Assembly (NCBI GenBank): GCA_040285825.1
Contig: JAUPSS010000002.1
Span: forward strand, 3,534,001 to 3,598,000
Direction of reading: 5' to 3'
DNA length: 64,000 nt
Origin: Eukaryota sp. TZLM1-RC
Lineage: Eukaryota > Metamonada: BaSk clade
In this document: piece after piece, positions 1 to 8,939 of the stretch
Position numbering within the stretch: position 1 is the first letter of the stretch
Layout of the letters: the number at the start of each line of letters is the position of its first letter
Translations under genes and position numbers: made by a program
Notes under the pieces: model-generated
Database searches by the model: none
Seen by the model: only the letters and a program-made list of their open reading frames with translations
What the model was told of the DNA's origin: nothing

Positions 1-455
1 TTATCAGAAACCAAAACAACACTGCCCTCAGGAAGTTGTTGGTTGGATTCTTCCATACGATGTATAAACTTCTCGGGAAGGTACTTGGTAGCAAACGATG
101 CCATTGCCTTCCCTGTTCGTTCACCATTGAAATCTGCCACACGTTTATTCTTAGAGCCATAAAACAGTTTGAATGCAGGAACTCCTTGGATCTGGTACTC
201 TCCACATAGAGGGTTTGCACTTTGGTCTTGACAGTTGACCTCTGCAACTTGAATGATGTTTTGTAAAGCAGAGGCCATTTCAGTATAAATTCCAGCTATA
301 TTGCGACAGTGTGGACATCCAGGACTAAAGAACTTGACAAAGACTGGAATAGGAGACTTACTCACAAAGTCGTGGAAGTTCTTCTGGTTCAAGGAAACGA
401 CTGAACACTGTGTGAGTGTGAGCACAAGTAACAAAGAGATGAGAAGTTTGAACAT
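1..455 (-). CDS. Thioredoxin-fold / protein disulfide isomerase-like protein (C-terminus beyond window)
   Basis: Open from ATG at 455 to the left edge without a stop, so the gene is partial (151 residues seen). A hydrophobic signal peptide covers about residues 1-19. A thioredoxin domain follows, with active site CPHC at residues 47-50 inside FFSPGCPHCR and the cis-proline at GVPAF (about residue 93). This is the layout of a secreted or ER disulfide oxidoreductase of the PDI family, which forms and shuffles disulfides in client proteins. The CPHC dipeptide (not CGHC) is DsbA-like and suggests a more oxidising site. Later domains and any ER-retention signal lie outside the window. The divergent neighbour is a retroelement relic. 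Confidence 0.85.
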   Translation of the reverse strand, partial: MFKLLISLLLVLTLTQCSVVSLNQKNFHDFVSKSPIPVFVKFFSPGCPHCRNIAGIYTEMASALQNIIQVAEVNCQDQSANPLCGEYQIQGVPAFKLFYGSKNKRVADFNGERTGKAMASFATKYLPEKFIHRMEESNQQLPEGSVVLVSD

Positions 456-599
456 AGTTTATGGCAGGGATGACTAAAATGATAAATACTTTACCTTACT
501 TTACCTTACCTTGCTTTTTCAATAAAGTGATGACTTCTGTGCACTTCTGACAATAGTCTAGGACAACTTCAAACATGTTACTACTTTATCTCACTTGGG

Positions 600-1085
600 T
601 CTGACAAGAGGTGATCTAGTTGTTCCCGGTTTAAATGGTAGTTTTACTATTAGACGCCATGTCTATTGACCCTTGTATTTCCTCTATTGAACATCTCATT
701 AACTCGGATGTAAAAAATCCTCTTCTTGCTGGTGAAAAATACAAAATTGCTAAATATGCGAAACCCATTTCCTCGATTAATGAAAATCGTCATGCCCAAT
801 ATAATTTATATCCCTTTGTTTTTTCTTTGCTTGGATCTCTAGGCTGCTATGGCTTTCCTTGAGGATTTTGATGTAGTTGTAAAGGAAAGAACTGGAAGAA
901 TTTTCAATCGTGTTTACTGGCAAAACAGGATTGTATTTTCTATTTTTAAGGGAATGGTAAAACTAATTTCTGATTCACTCTCTTTTGGGAAATTTTCTGA
1001 ATCTTTAGCAATTATTTGTTTTGATGTAGGGGAGGCAGGTTTTCAGGATGTGGAGTTTCAATTGTGTTTTTTATGATTTTTATTC
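600..1085 (+). mobile_element. Non-LTR retroelement relic, family F, C-terminal end
   Basis: Two frames together give the nuclease-like and C-terminal part of an R2-like element. RGDLVVP near 612 corresponds to the R-x-D of the restriction-like endonuclease. NLYPFVFSLLGSLG follows, then, after a frameshift near 850, FLEDFDVVVKERTGRIF and WQNRIVFSIFKG. The same ending recurs at 58555-58840 and, more decayed, at 21480-21840. It is a broken, 5'-truncated copy and probably never functional at this site. Confidence 0.75.
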
Positions 1086-1149
1086 CTTATTAGATATATA
1101 AAAAAAGTAAGTGCAAAAAAAAGAAGATATTCATAATAATTGACTCCTT

Positions 1150-1840
1150 TTTGACACTTTTACCCAAGGTGAACGAAATTTATCACTCCCGTTGAACGAA
1201 ATAAATCTGAAACACCGAAAAGATGCAAAGAACTTGCAAGATGAATACTTCTTCAATGGTAAGACAGAACGTTGGAATGAAATTTGAAAAAAAAATCTGA
1301 TTCTGAAATGAGAAAAGAATCAAAAAGTGATTTGTGTACACCAGGTGAATTAATGAGTATATTATTGAAAAGGACAAGTTTAGAATGAAAAAATGAACGT
1401 GTTCACCCAAGTTACATATAGATTCAAATAACAGGAAAAAGCAAAAAATCAAGCAAAAGAAAACGAGAAATTAGAGAAAGCAAAGAAATCAAGAGAAGAC
1501 CTGGTCAAATATATAAGTAGTAATGAAACAAGACGTCTAGCAATTGCAGAATTAGTAGAAGCACTAGAAAGTACAACCAACAAGAGGATAAGAAAACGAA
1601 TTTCAAAGCTCTTGGAAAAGGATGAATTGGGCAACTATAAAGTTCGACAAGTAGTTCCATGGGGTTATATGCAGTGTAATCAATGCAAAACGTGCTGAAA
1701 TAGAGAAACTAATTCTACTCTAAATATTCTGATGTTGGCTGAAGAGATTCTGGATGGAAGAGAGAGATTAGAGGTGTTCAAGAAACAACAGTCTCATACC
1801 AATGTTATTGAACCCACTGATACAAGCCTGAATGATGTTG
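1150..1840 (+). pseudogene. Fanzor/TnpB-like relic 1 (C-terminal part)
   Basis: The frame at about 1440-1700 is open and lysine-rich. It ends in GYMQCNQCKTC, the second Cys pair of a TnpB/Fanzor zinc ribbon. Next come a TGA at 1696 where the family usually has Trp, then NRETNSTLNILMLAEE, matching the RuvC-III motif (NRDxNxxLNxL), and DGRERLEVFKK, matching the usual G-x-RP tail. Catalytic Asp is replaced by Glu. Upstream (1150-1440) is decayed coding sequence with several stops. The relic reads toward and ends about 150 bp before the SF-assemblin start, and the reading frame stays open into that gene. I am confident of homology to relic 2 at 7400-8897, less so of the 5' border. Confidence 0.65.
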
Positions 1841-1989
1841 GAAAGGGTTCTGAAGATGATGGTATACCAATGAGTCCGATTCAACAACCTGACCTCAATA
1901 CATTATCACGAGTAGCAAAGCGATGGTTGAGATTTTGGAGTATCTTATACTTTTCATATTTTCAATTCTTTACCCAAACACTGAGGACG

Positions 1990-2802
1990 ATGAACACCCC
2001 TTCCAGATTCTCTTCACGTTCTCCTGTTCCTGGTTCTCCCACTGCTAGAAACACTCCCAGTGCTGCTTCTAATCGATTGCTGGAGACAACTTCGCGCCTT
2101 TCTGGCTTCAACAACGATGTTGAAGTTGAAGTTTCTCAACGTAAAAATGAAGAGGAGCGCAAAATACAACAATTCAGAGAGGCCATCTCCCGAAATGAAC
2201 GTAACCTAGCTATGGAGATCCGCAAGCGTCAGGAATCTTCTGCTGCTCTTCAACTCTTAATGGAGAACCAAATCCAACAACTTTCTGAACGTCTTACTGC
2301 CTCGATCAATGACAAAGTCACCACCCTTACTGGATCCATTGAGGCACTCAATGAACGTGTAGGCGTCTGTGAAGCTGAAATCAAGGATGAAAAGGATGCC
2401 CGTGAACATGCTGTCCTTGAAATTACCGCCAGACTTACCCAACGTTTGGACGAACTTGATGAAGCATTAGACTCTCAGCGTACTTCCCATGTAGAGAGAG
2501 ATACTGCTATAATGAAGAAGATTTCTGATGATATTTCCAAAGTACAAAACCAACTCGATGCTGAAAAACTTGCAAGGGAAAATTCGATTTCTCATCTTCG
2601 TGATGATGTCGAGTCCAATCTTCGACTACGAGCAAAAGCAGAGGATTCATTTAGGGTGCGTGTAACAGAAGAATTGGAGGATGTCAGGACCACTGTTGAA
2701 CAAGAGAAGCAATCTAGAGAAACGTCAGAGGAATCATTTTGTAAGGCATTGGATGATGTGGTTTCCCATGTGCAATCAATTATTCAAAAGCTTTCACGGT
2801 AA
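1990..2802 (+). CDS. SF-assemblin (striated flagellar root fibre protein)
   Basis: 270 residues. A Ser/Pro/Thr-rich head (about 1-45; MNTPSRFSSRSPVPGSP) is followed by an almost continuous coiled coil to the C-terminus. This is the architecture and size of SF-assemblin/beta-giardin, which forms 2-nm filaments in the striated microtubule-associated fibres at basal bodies. The segment EERKIQQFREAISRNE and the regular heptads fit the family. The frame is open upstream to 1732, but that stretch is the tail of a Fanzor-like relic, so I chose the ATG at 1990, where the typical head begins. With DRC3 in the same window it says the organism has a flagellum. Confidence 0.85.
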   Translation: MNTPSRFSSRSPVPGSPTARNTPSAASNRLLETTSRLSGFNNDVEVEVSQRKNEEERKIQQFREAISRNERNLAMEIRKRQESSAALQLLMENQIQQLSERLTASINDKVTTLTGSIEALNERVGVCEAEIKDEKDAREHAVLEITARLTQRLDELDEALDSQRTSHVERDTAIMKKISDDISKVQNQLDAEKLARENSISHLRDDVESNLRLRAKAEDSFRVRVTEELEDVRTTVEQEKQSRETSEESFCKALDDVVSHVQSIIQKLSR

Positions 2803-2892
2803 GTTCCCACAAGATATTCATCTGTATCATTTATTGGCCATTCCATGGTTATTCTTTGTAATAAAATTTAACTAAAATAGACAATATTTACA

Positions 2893-4186
2893 TTATTTAT
2901 TTACAAATTCAAAGATTGTGGGTTTAATTTCTTTAAAATGTGGAAAGAAATGATCAATTTTTCTTAAGAGAATCACAAAACATTGAAATTGGAGGGCAAA
3001 ATGTTGTCGAGAGACTTCAATCAAAAAAGGTCTTCTGAAGGCTTTTAAAAAATCTACAATGAATTCATCGTCAAATTCATCATCGGCAGGTGACCCCACC
3101 ACATTCTTAAGTTCCAGAAGGTTAACATCAGAGCATGGGGACTGGTTAGTTGGGTTGAGGTCGACATCAGAGAAAAGGAACTGAACAAAAGCAAAACATC
3201 GATCTTGTATTGATATGGGAAACAATGTCTTGATAACATACAGCAGATACCGAAGCACCATGTCCTCTGGGACCCTCTCTTCTTCCTTGTGGATGTCTAT
3301 GTTAGGTGACACTTGCTGACATTCCCTTACATTGTTAAACACATCGAGATTGATCAATTCATCAGCAGAGGGTCTCTTCTTCCTATCCAAGGAAAGCATC
3401 CTCTCAACAATGGTAGCTAACTCTATAGGAACGTTTGGATTGATGTCCAGAACACTTAGATGCTCCCCTTTCAGAACTTTCTCTTTTACTTCAACAGTTC
3501 GCGTTCCTGGAAAAGGATGCTCCAAGGTCATTAGCTCATAGTATACCACTCCCAAAGAGTACACATCCGCACTATAATCATACCTTGAACCAAGAAATAT
3601 CTCGGGACTGCTAAAATGAGCAAGTTGTAATGTCGTACCTATATAAAGGCGTCCCAACCATTGTTTGATGTGCATCGCTTGTCAACTCCTTCGCCAGTCC
3701 CAAATCCGAAATATACACATGTATAGGATGCATTGAACTTATCAGAATATTACTACTGGATACATCTCGATGTAGATACCCATTTTGATGAAGAAAAGCC
3801 ACTGCGGATGTAACTTGTTTTAGGATATTAATAATAATGTCATTATCAATAAACTTTTCTTGTTTTTTTATAAAGTCATATAGAGAACCCTTATTGCAGA
3901 ATGGCATTAGAATATCAATAGAATCTGTAAGAACATTAGCTCCCTTGATTGGGATAATATGATTGTGGTTTAAAGATGAGAGCAAATCTACTTCTCTTTT
4001 GCATCGATATCTATCATCCTCTTTCATGTGTGTTGTGAGCATGTTCTTCAGGGCGTAATATGTGCCAGTACGACGACAAGAGAGTAGGTAGACTACACTA
4101 AATGCACCACGACCTAAGACGACAGGTTTTCCAGAGTCACTATGTGTTACGAATTCGTATTCCTTGAGATTGATCTCATGAGACAT
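2893..4186 (-). CDS. Ser/Thr protein kinase, one 28-nt intron
   Basis: Two exons (4186-3639 and 3610-2893) joined across a 28-nt intron at 3611-3638 (GTACGA...TTTTAG) give 421 residues. The kinase domain has glycine loop GRGAFSVV (25-32), VAIK-type Lys47, HRD 139-141 with Asn146, DLG in place of DFG (161-163) and SSPE in place of APE (183-186). The intron falls exactly between GTPLY and SSPE, which fixes the splice. After the C-lobe come about 150 residues with no recognised domain. Start: the ATG at 4186 gives a sensible short N-terminus. The frame continues upstream as a hydrophobic stretch without an ATG, and an out-of-frame ATG at 4259 could belong to a further small exon. Subfamily not recognised; probably active, as the catalytic residues are present. 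Confidence 0.8.
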
Positions 4187-4255
4187 AGAGGTGAAATGAA
4201 GGTAAAATAAAAGAAGAAAGATACTTGATATTAAGAAGAGATAAGTTGCCTTCAA

Positions 4256-4499
4256 ACATTAATTGATTGAGTAGATCAGAATCATCTATCCTCTTTCTCT
4301 CCCTTTCTTCTATATTATTCTCTCGTCTCGAAAAGACTAATTGTTTAGTTGCAGCTGTAGATAAGTTTGGTGCTCTTTGTTATTCAAAAATTGACCACAA
4401 ATTTACAACTAACTCTTTCTAGAAAATCAATGATTTTGAACTTCCTTTGTTGATAAATAAAGAAAAGCCCTTCAAAGTGTAACGTAAACAATACCCAAC
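4256..4499. other. Intergenic, nothing recognised
   Basis: A+T-rich sequence between the kinase and a retroelement relic. It must hold the kinase promoter, but I see no clear motif. Confidence 0.4.
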
Positions 4500-5645
4500 A
4501 GATGCTGGTAAAGCCTCAGTATTTCAAATTATGTTTTGTCAATGATTGAAGATATGATAAAACATCTCCAGGTTCACACATCGCTACCCACCATGAAGGC
4601 AAAAATGATTGAAATATGTTTTCTGCAATTTTTACGTTGGTATTCACAAGTACATGAATTACCAATCACATTTACTGAAACTTCTATTACCTCACAATTG
4701 AGTAGAACGTTGAAATCATGGCTAGGAGTCACTAGCACCGCTAATATGGAATATATCTATTTACCCAAAGGGTGGTTTTGTTTTTCCCAATCTTACCCTA
4801 TGGTATACGGAATGTCAAATTCAGAAATCTTACATTTTGCAAAAAAATGATCTTGACTTGACAAATTTAATTGGAATGTTGAAACAAAAAAGATCTATTT
4901 AGAAACCAAAATTTAATACAATTGAAAAGCTGGAGAAAGATTCTCTCATTGGTTGAAGAAAGAATCGATTGACAAATGCCCCAATTCGTAAAAAAATTAT
5001 TTCCAAATTAGAATAATGAAATTCAAAAAAGAAGCGACACATTCATGGAGTGTAAAGTAGATTCTTCAATGAACAATGTCATATAATATGACTCATATTA
5101 AACTCGGAAATTTTGAACGCTGATCATCACTGGCTGTCCATGTTGATTGGTCTACCTCCTAGAATCTTTAAGTTTGCAATCAATTCTTCTTTGCATTTTT
5201 TTTCTACTGCTGATAACCTTTGTCGGCGGAAAATTTGTGGGAATTTGCCTAATGAATCAAAACTAATGTCTCTAGTGTGCTCATTACGTCAATCAGGACC
5301 TGCCACGTTGTGTCACTGTTTATGCAGTTGTCCAAGTTCTCAATTCCCTGAAATACAAAATAGCCCTAAATGGAAACATAATTCAATTTTAAATAGTTTT
5401 TTTAACCACTTACTTCCTTTCCTAAATCGTTATGATGTTCGATGCGATTTACCTTATCACACAAATCATTACGTAAATTCTCCTTTGGTTGTGACTGAAT
5501 TAAGACCTGATCTAATTCTTATCTCAAAAAACATGGATGACTCAAGAATGGATATAGTCTTGTTTTTTGAGCTAACAACACCGATGAACCATCATTTAGC
5601 TAGTAGACATACATTAAAAAGTACGAAATATCAGAGTCTTTAATT
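4500..5645 (+). mobile_element. Non-LTR retroelement relic, family E (distinct type)
   Basis: Two open stretches. 4536-4850 contains LSRTLKSWLGVTSTANMEY with a following LPKGW, like the region after the RT palm in R2-like elements. 5113-5643 has a Cys/His finger region (CHCLCSCP), then RPDLILI and, about 20 residues later, FFELTTP, ending KSTKY. RPD...ELT-x-P...K-x-x-KY is the PD-(D/E)XK signature of restriction-like-endonuclease retrotransposons and is closer to the textbook form than in families A-J here. Stops and frame changes between the parts show it is dead. Confidence 0.65.
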
Positions 5646-6551
5646 GTTATTATCATATTTTGATTTTTGGTTGAATCGTTTCCTTTTGAAGTTTCAGCAA
5701 GTGAAATAGTTGTTACTACCTGCATTTCATTGATCAAAAGTTTACTCATTCCAAAGTCTAGATGAAAACCATCTGTAAAGAATTAGCATTTCAAGCGCCC
5801 AATTGCTTTTGTTGTATCCTTTCTGCTAGCAAATCTCGTATATGGTGATCTCATGATGGTAGAATGATAAAAACACCATCGGTGGGGGTTTAAATGTGTT
5901 GCAAGCTCTTTTAAAGCTGATTGTTAATATGAAAAATTGGTTTTTTATTAATAAAACGTGTTTTAAATATAGCTAAGAATTTCTCTTGATTGCATTTCCA
6001 TAGTACTTATGGCTAACAAATGTCTTTTCATCAGAACCTAGGTAACAACGAAGAAAGAATAAAGTAGCGGATAAATGAAGAGATTTCCAAAGAAGTAATA
6101 ATCAAGTTTTGGAATGTATTGAATTTAAGACCAATTGATTGATACAATGTAGTCACATCATTAACAATCCTTTGAATTGTATTTTTTGGTCCTTTACATT
6201 TTGCAATTTAGCATATATTTATATCAGAGTTAATCAGTCACAACAGAGTTAATAGTGAAAGTCTTTTCTTCTGAGTAGCTTACATAACATCGTAGCCTTC
6301 AAAAAGCCAAATTGGTTACAAAATGTTGAAAACTCTTTCGCCACCCAAAGAAGAAATGCATCCAGTGAATTGAGAGCATTTGAGAGCATTTCTCTTATGT
6401 ATCAGATATCAAAAGTTCATTACTGACACCGTTACACTACAATCAAGAAAGTTTGTTGTTACATATTTGAAAGTGTCTTGTTGTTTGAGAAAGTTTTATA
6501 TAAACTCATATTCTAGCTAAATTTTTAAATTTTCATTATTTGTACTGACTT
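5646..6551. other. Gene-free stretch with one tiny RT relic
   Basis: No host gene seen. At 6113-6200 the minus strand resembles the RT segment after YMDD of family D (GPKNTIQRIVNDVTTLYQSI; compare 31620-31690), so a short decayed fragment lies here. The rest is unassigned A+T-rich DNA. Confidence 0.4.
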
Positions 6552-7364
6552 TTATTGACTTAAAACATTCTCAACCCTACTTGCAATTTCTTCCACTTCT
6601 AGTCTACACTGTCCATCAACAGCTGACACCCTTCTCCTCTCTTCAATTCCCTTCATTACATCACCATCATGAAAGGCAACAGTGCCAGCGTTCCACAAAA
6701 TAGAATTATTGTTTGGCCATTTACGCTGAGATAAATGTATCATTTCATTTGCCTTTGATGTATTTCCTTGCAATAAAAGCGATAAAACCATAAATTGAGC
6801 AAGTACAGGAGAATCAATCAAACCCATTGATGACGTGACCGTATAAACATCACAAATATCTAGAATTAGATCAGACAATTCTTGGTGGTTTTCCTGGGCA
6901 GCAGCAACATAAGCACGAGCCAGAAGGGACAGAATATTATCAGGGTGCTCCGACTTCATCTGTTGGGCTATGGAGTGTGCAACGTCGTCTCTCTTCATGG
7001 CAACAAGGGTGTGTACAAGGAGGAACCGGCACTCGGGATGTGGGGTTGTTGCGAGTAATGAGTATGATTGATCGTAGTTTTGTTCTGCGATATAAATGGA
7101 TGACTGTACAATGAGTGAAAGAGGTGTGTAGACTTCAGAGATTGAATCTAGAGATGATTGGAAGTCCTTCGATTTGAGGTAACGTGCATAAGCTGACAGT
7201 ACCCGGGAATCATCATCCTTAGATTTAGATAAGTCTGAAAGAACAAGATCAACTTGTCCGAGGGCAAGTCTTGATCTATGAAGAATGGCATCATCACCTG
7301 TCTGCTGAGCTTCAGCTACAGCTTGATTGTAATTGCCTAGGTAGAACAGAGCTAAAGTAGTCAT
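6552..7364 (-). CDS. COPE: Coatomer subunit epsilon (epsilon-COP)
   Basis: 270 residues, close to the family's usual 290-310. Near the start is FYLGNYNQAVAEAQQ, the diagnostic N-terminal TPR signature of epsilon-COP (family: NxFYxGxYQQxINEAQ). Repeated helical hairpins (TPR-like) run along the chain, and the C-terminal part has WNAGTVAFHDGD. Epsilon-COP caps the alpha-COP C-terminus in the COPI coat for Golgi-to-ER traffic. The first ATG at 7364 is in place for the first TPR helix, so the N-terminus is slightly shorter than in animals. A Fanzor-like relic in the same orientation ends just upstream, leaving almost no independent promoter DNA. Confidence 0.85.
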   Translation of the reverse strand: MTTLALFYLGNYNQAVAEAQQTGDDAILHRSRLALGQVDLVLSDLSKSKDDDSRVLSAYARYLKSKDFQSSLDSISEVYTPLSLIVQSSIYIAEQNYDQSYSLLATTPHPECRFLLVHTLVAMKRDDVAHSIAQQMKSEHPDNILSLLARAYVAAAQENHQELSDLILDICDVYTVTSSMGLIDSPVLAQFMVLSLLLQGNTSKANEMIHLSQRKWPNNNSILWNAGTVAFHDGDVMKGIEERRRVSAVDGQCRLEVEEIASRVENVLSQ

Positions 7365-7389
7365 TGAAACAGATATTGTCTATAACAAT

Positions 7390-8897
7390 GAAATAAGTGT
7401 CCTTTTTACACCAATTTATAGGGTTTGAGTTTTTGAGAAGTGGAAGATTATCTCCATGATACTTTTTTCTTTGAACCTTTGTCAACCTTGGCTCTTTCTA
7501 GGTATTTCGGTCTATCTCCACCTTTTACATGTGCTTCCATCACTGCCAACATATTCAGCGAAGGATTTCGATCTCTATTCCACAAACTTTCGCATGATTT
7601 ACACATGGTAAGCCCGTGACGAATAGACATCTCATGCCTCTTTTATGGCCTAGGATTTCTGCACCATCGGAATACCTCAACTGTTTTCTCCAGTTGAAAC
7701 ATCTGCAACTGGTTCGAAACCCATCAATCAAAAAGACCTTATAACCAGCCTTTTTAAATAGAATTCTCAAACCTTTTCCTTTAGTAGGTTCTTTGAATTT
7801 CATGTGTTTTCGTTGTTCCCAGTCTTCAATTCCGATAACTACTTGACTTGGATCACCAATTACTGATTTGAATCTCTGAATCATCTTCGCCTCAGATCTT
7901 GTGCGATTAATCTCAGTCCACCATCTTAGTTTCCTAAATATTTTTTGATGATAGACTTCACCAACAATACTATTCACATAATTCTTTTGTTTAATATATG
8001 CCATAAATCTATCAAACCTGCAGCTTTTGCAATTGAATTGGGATAAAGTTGCTTCCCATTCTGCTACAGGTTTAGTTTTTTGTTCAGTGTTACTCAAATT
8101 CAATGAGTAATCAATTTTGTGGGGAATATTGATTTCTTGAGGCACTTTTCCTCTTAATAAACTAATTGTTCTTTCAGACATTTGATTAATTATACTGCTG
8201 TTTAAATCCATCCTTTGTTGTTGCTCTTCAGATGGTTCATAATTGGATAGATCAGTCACTCTACCAGTGGAGTCACTTATTGTGATAAGAGTGTCATTCC
8301 GTATGCTGTCTCTTATTTTTTTGAATTTGGAACTTTTCGACTCAAATATTCGTTCATTTTGAGTGTACCTGAAATGAACATATTTATCTCTCTCAGGTTT
8401 TTTTGAATGAGTCATTCCAGTAGCTAAATTCGCAGAAAAATAGAGTAGATCAAATTTCCCAGGGTCATATCTTGAAATTCAGAAGGATTGATGCTGGGGT
8501 CATCAATATATTTTTCTTTATCTTTCATTTCTTTTGCGGTTACTTTGTACTTTTTCAAGTCAATTCTAGATTGAATGAAATTTACTGCTATTCCATCAGT
8601 CTCGATACTAGACATGATGTACTTGGAACTTTCTGAATAAAGTTTAGTGTTTTTAATCTTATCCATTTTCAAAAAGGTTTTCATAAAACCAAATCAGCAG
8701 CTTGATGATGGTATTGGTAGGACAAACCTGTGACCAAGAATGTCCTTGAATTGGACAAAAAACAAGTCCAATAAACTTGTCTTATCAATTCTGATATACG
8801 AGGGAATACAGGAATTCTTCAAAGGCAGAGCATGAAAGAGTTTGCTCTCCTCTTCATCTAAATAATTATTAATATAAAACGTTGCCCTCAAATACAA
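7390..8897 (-). pseudogene. Fanzor/TnpB-like RNA-guided nuclease relic 2 (best preserved)
   Basis: Three or four frames together cover roughly a full-length Fanzor-type protein. In order: LFHALPLKNSCIPSYIRID (8694-8880), SSIETDGIAVNF (the I-x-TDG motif before RuvC-I), YIDDPSINPSEF (RuvC-I region), the long insert with RKLRWWTEINRTRSEAKM, VIGIEDWEQRKHMKFKEPTKGKG, then KVFLIDGFRTSCRC (RuvC-II and zinc ribbon). A shifted frame at 7448-7630 gives GLTMCKSCESLWNRDRNPSL and the GGDRPKYLERA tail (RuvC-III). Breaks: frameshifts near 8690, 8420 and 7610; the RuvC-II Glu is Gly (normally DE-x-RTS); and one zinc-ribbon Cys is Trp. Fanzors are eukaryotic homologues of TnpB and cleave DNA guided by an omega-like RNA. 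This copy cannot be active. The 3' end abuts the epsilon-COP start in the same orientation. Confidence 0.75.
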
Positions 8898-8939
8898 ATT
8901 TGATTTTGATGAAAAATGAAGAGGTGATGTATACTGTGA

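Noticed and set aside
4187-4255. Hydrophobic N-terminal extension of the kinase as a signal anchor
   Set aside because: The extension starts at a TTG, not an ATG, and could be intron or leader. The internal ATG at 4186 was preferred.
7700-7725. tRNA T-loop-like word (TGGTTCGAAAC)
   Set aside because: Lies in Fanzor-like coding sequence with no acceptor stem or anticodon arm around it. No tRNA or rRNA gene was found in the window.
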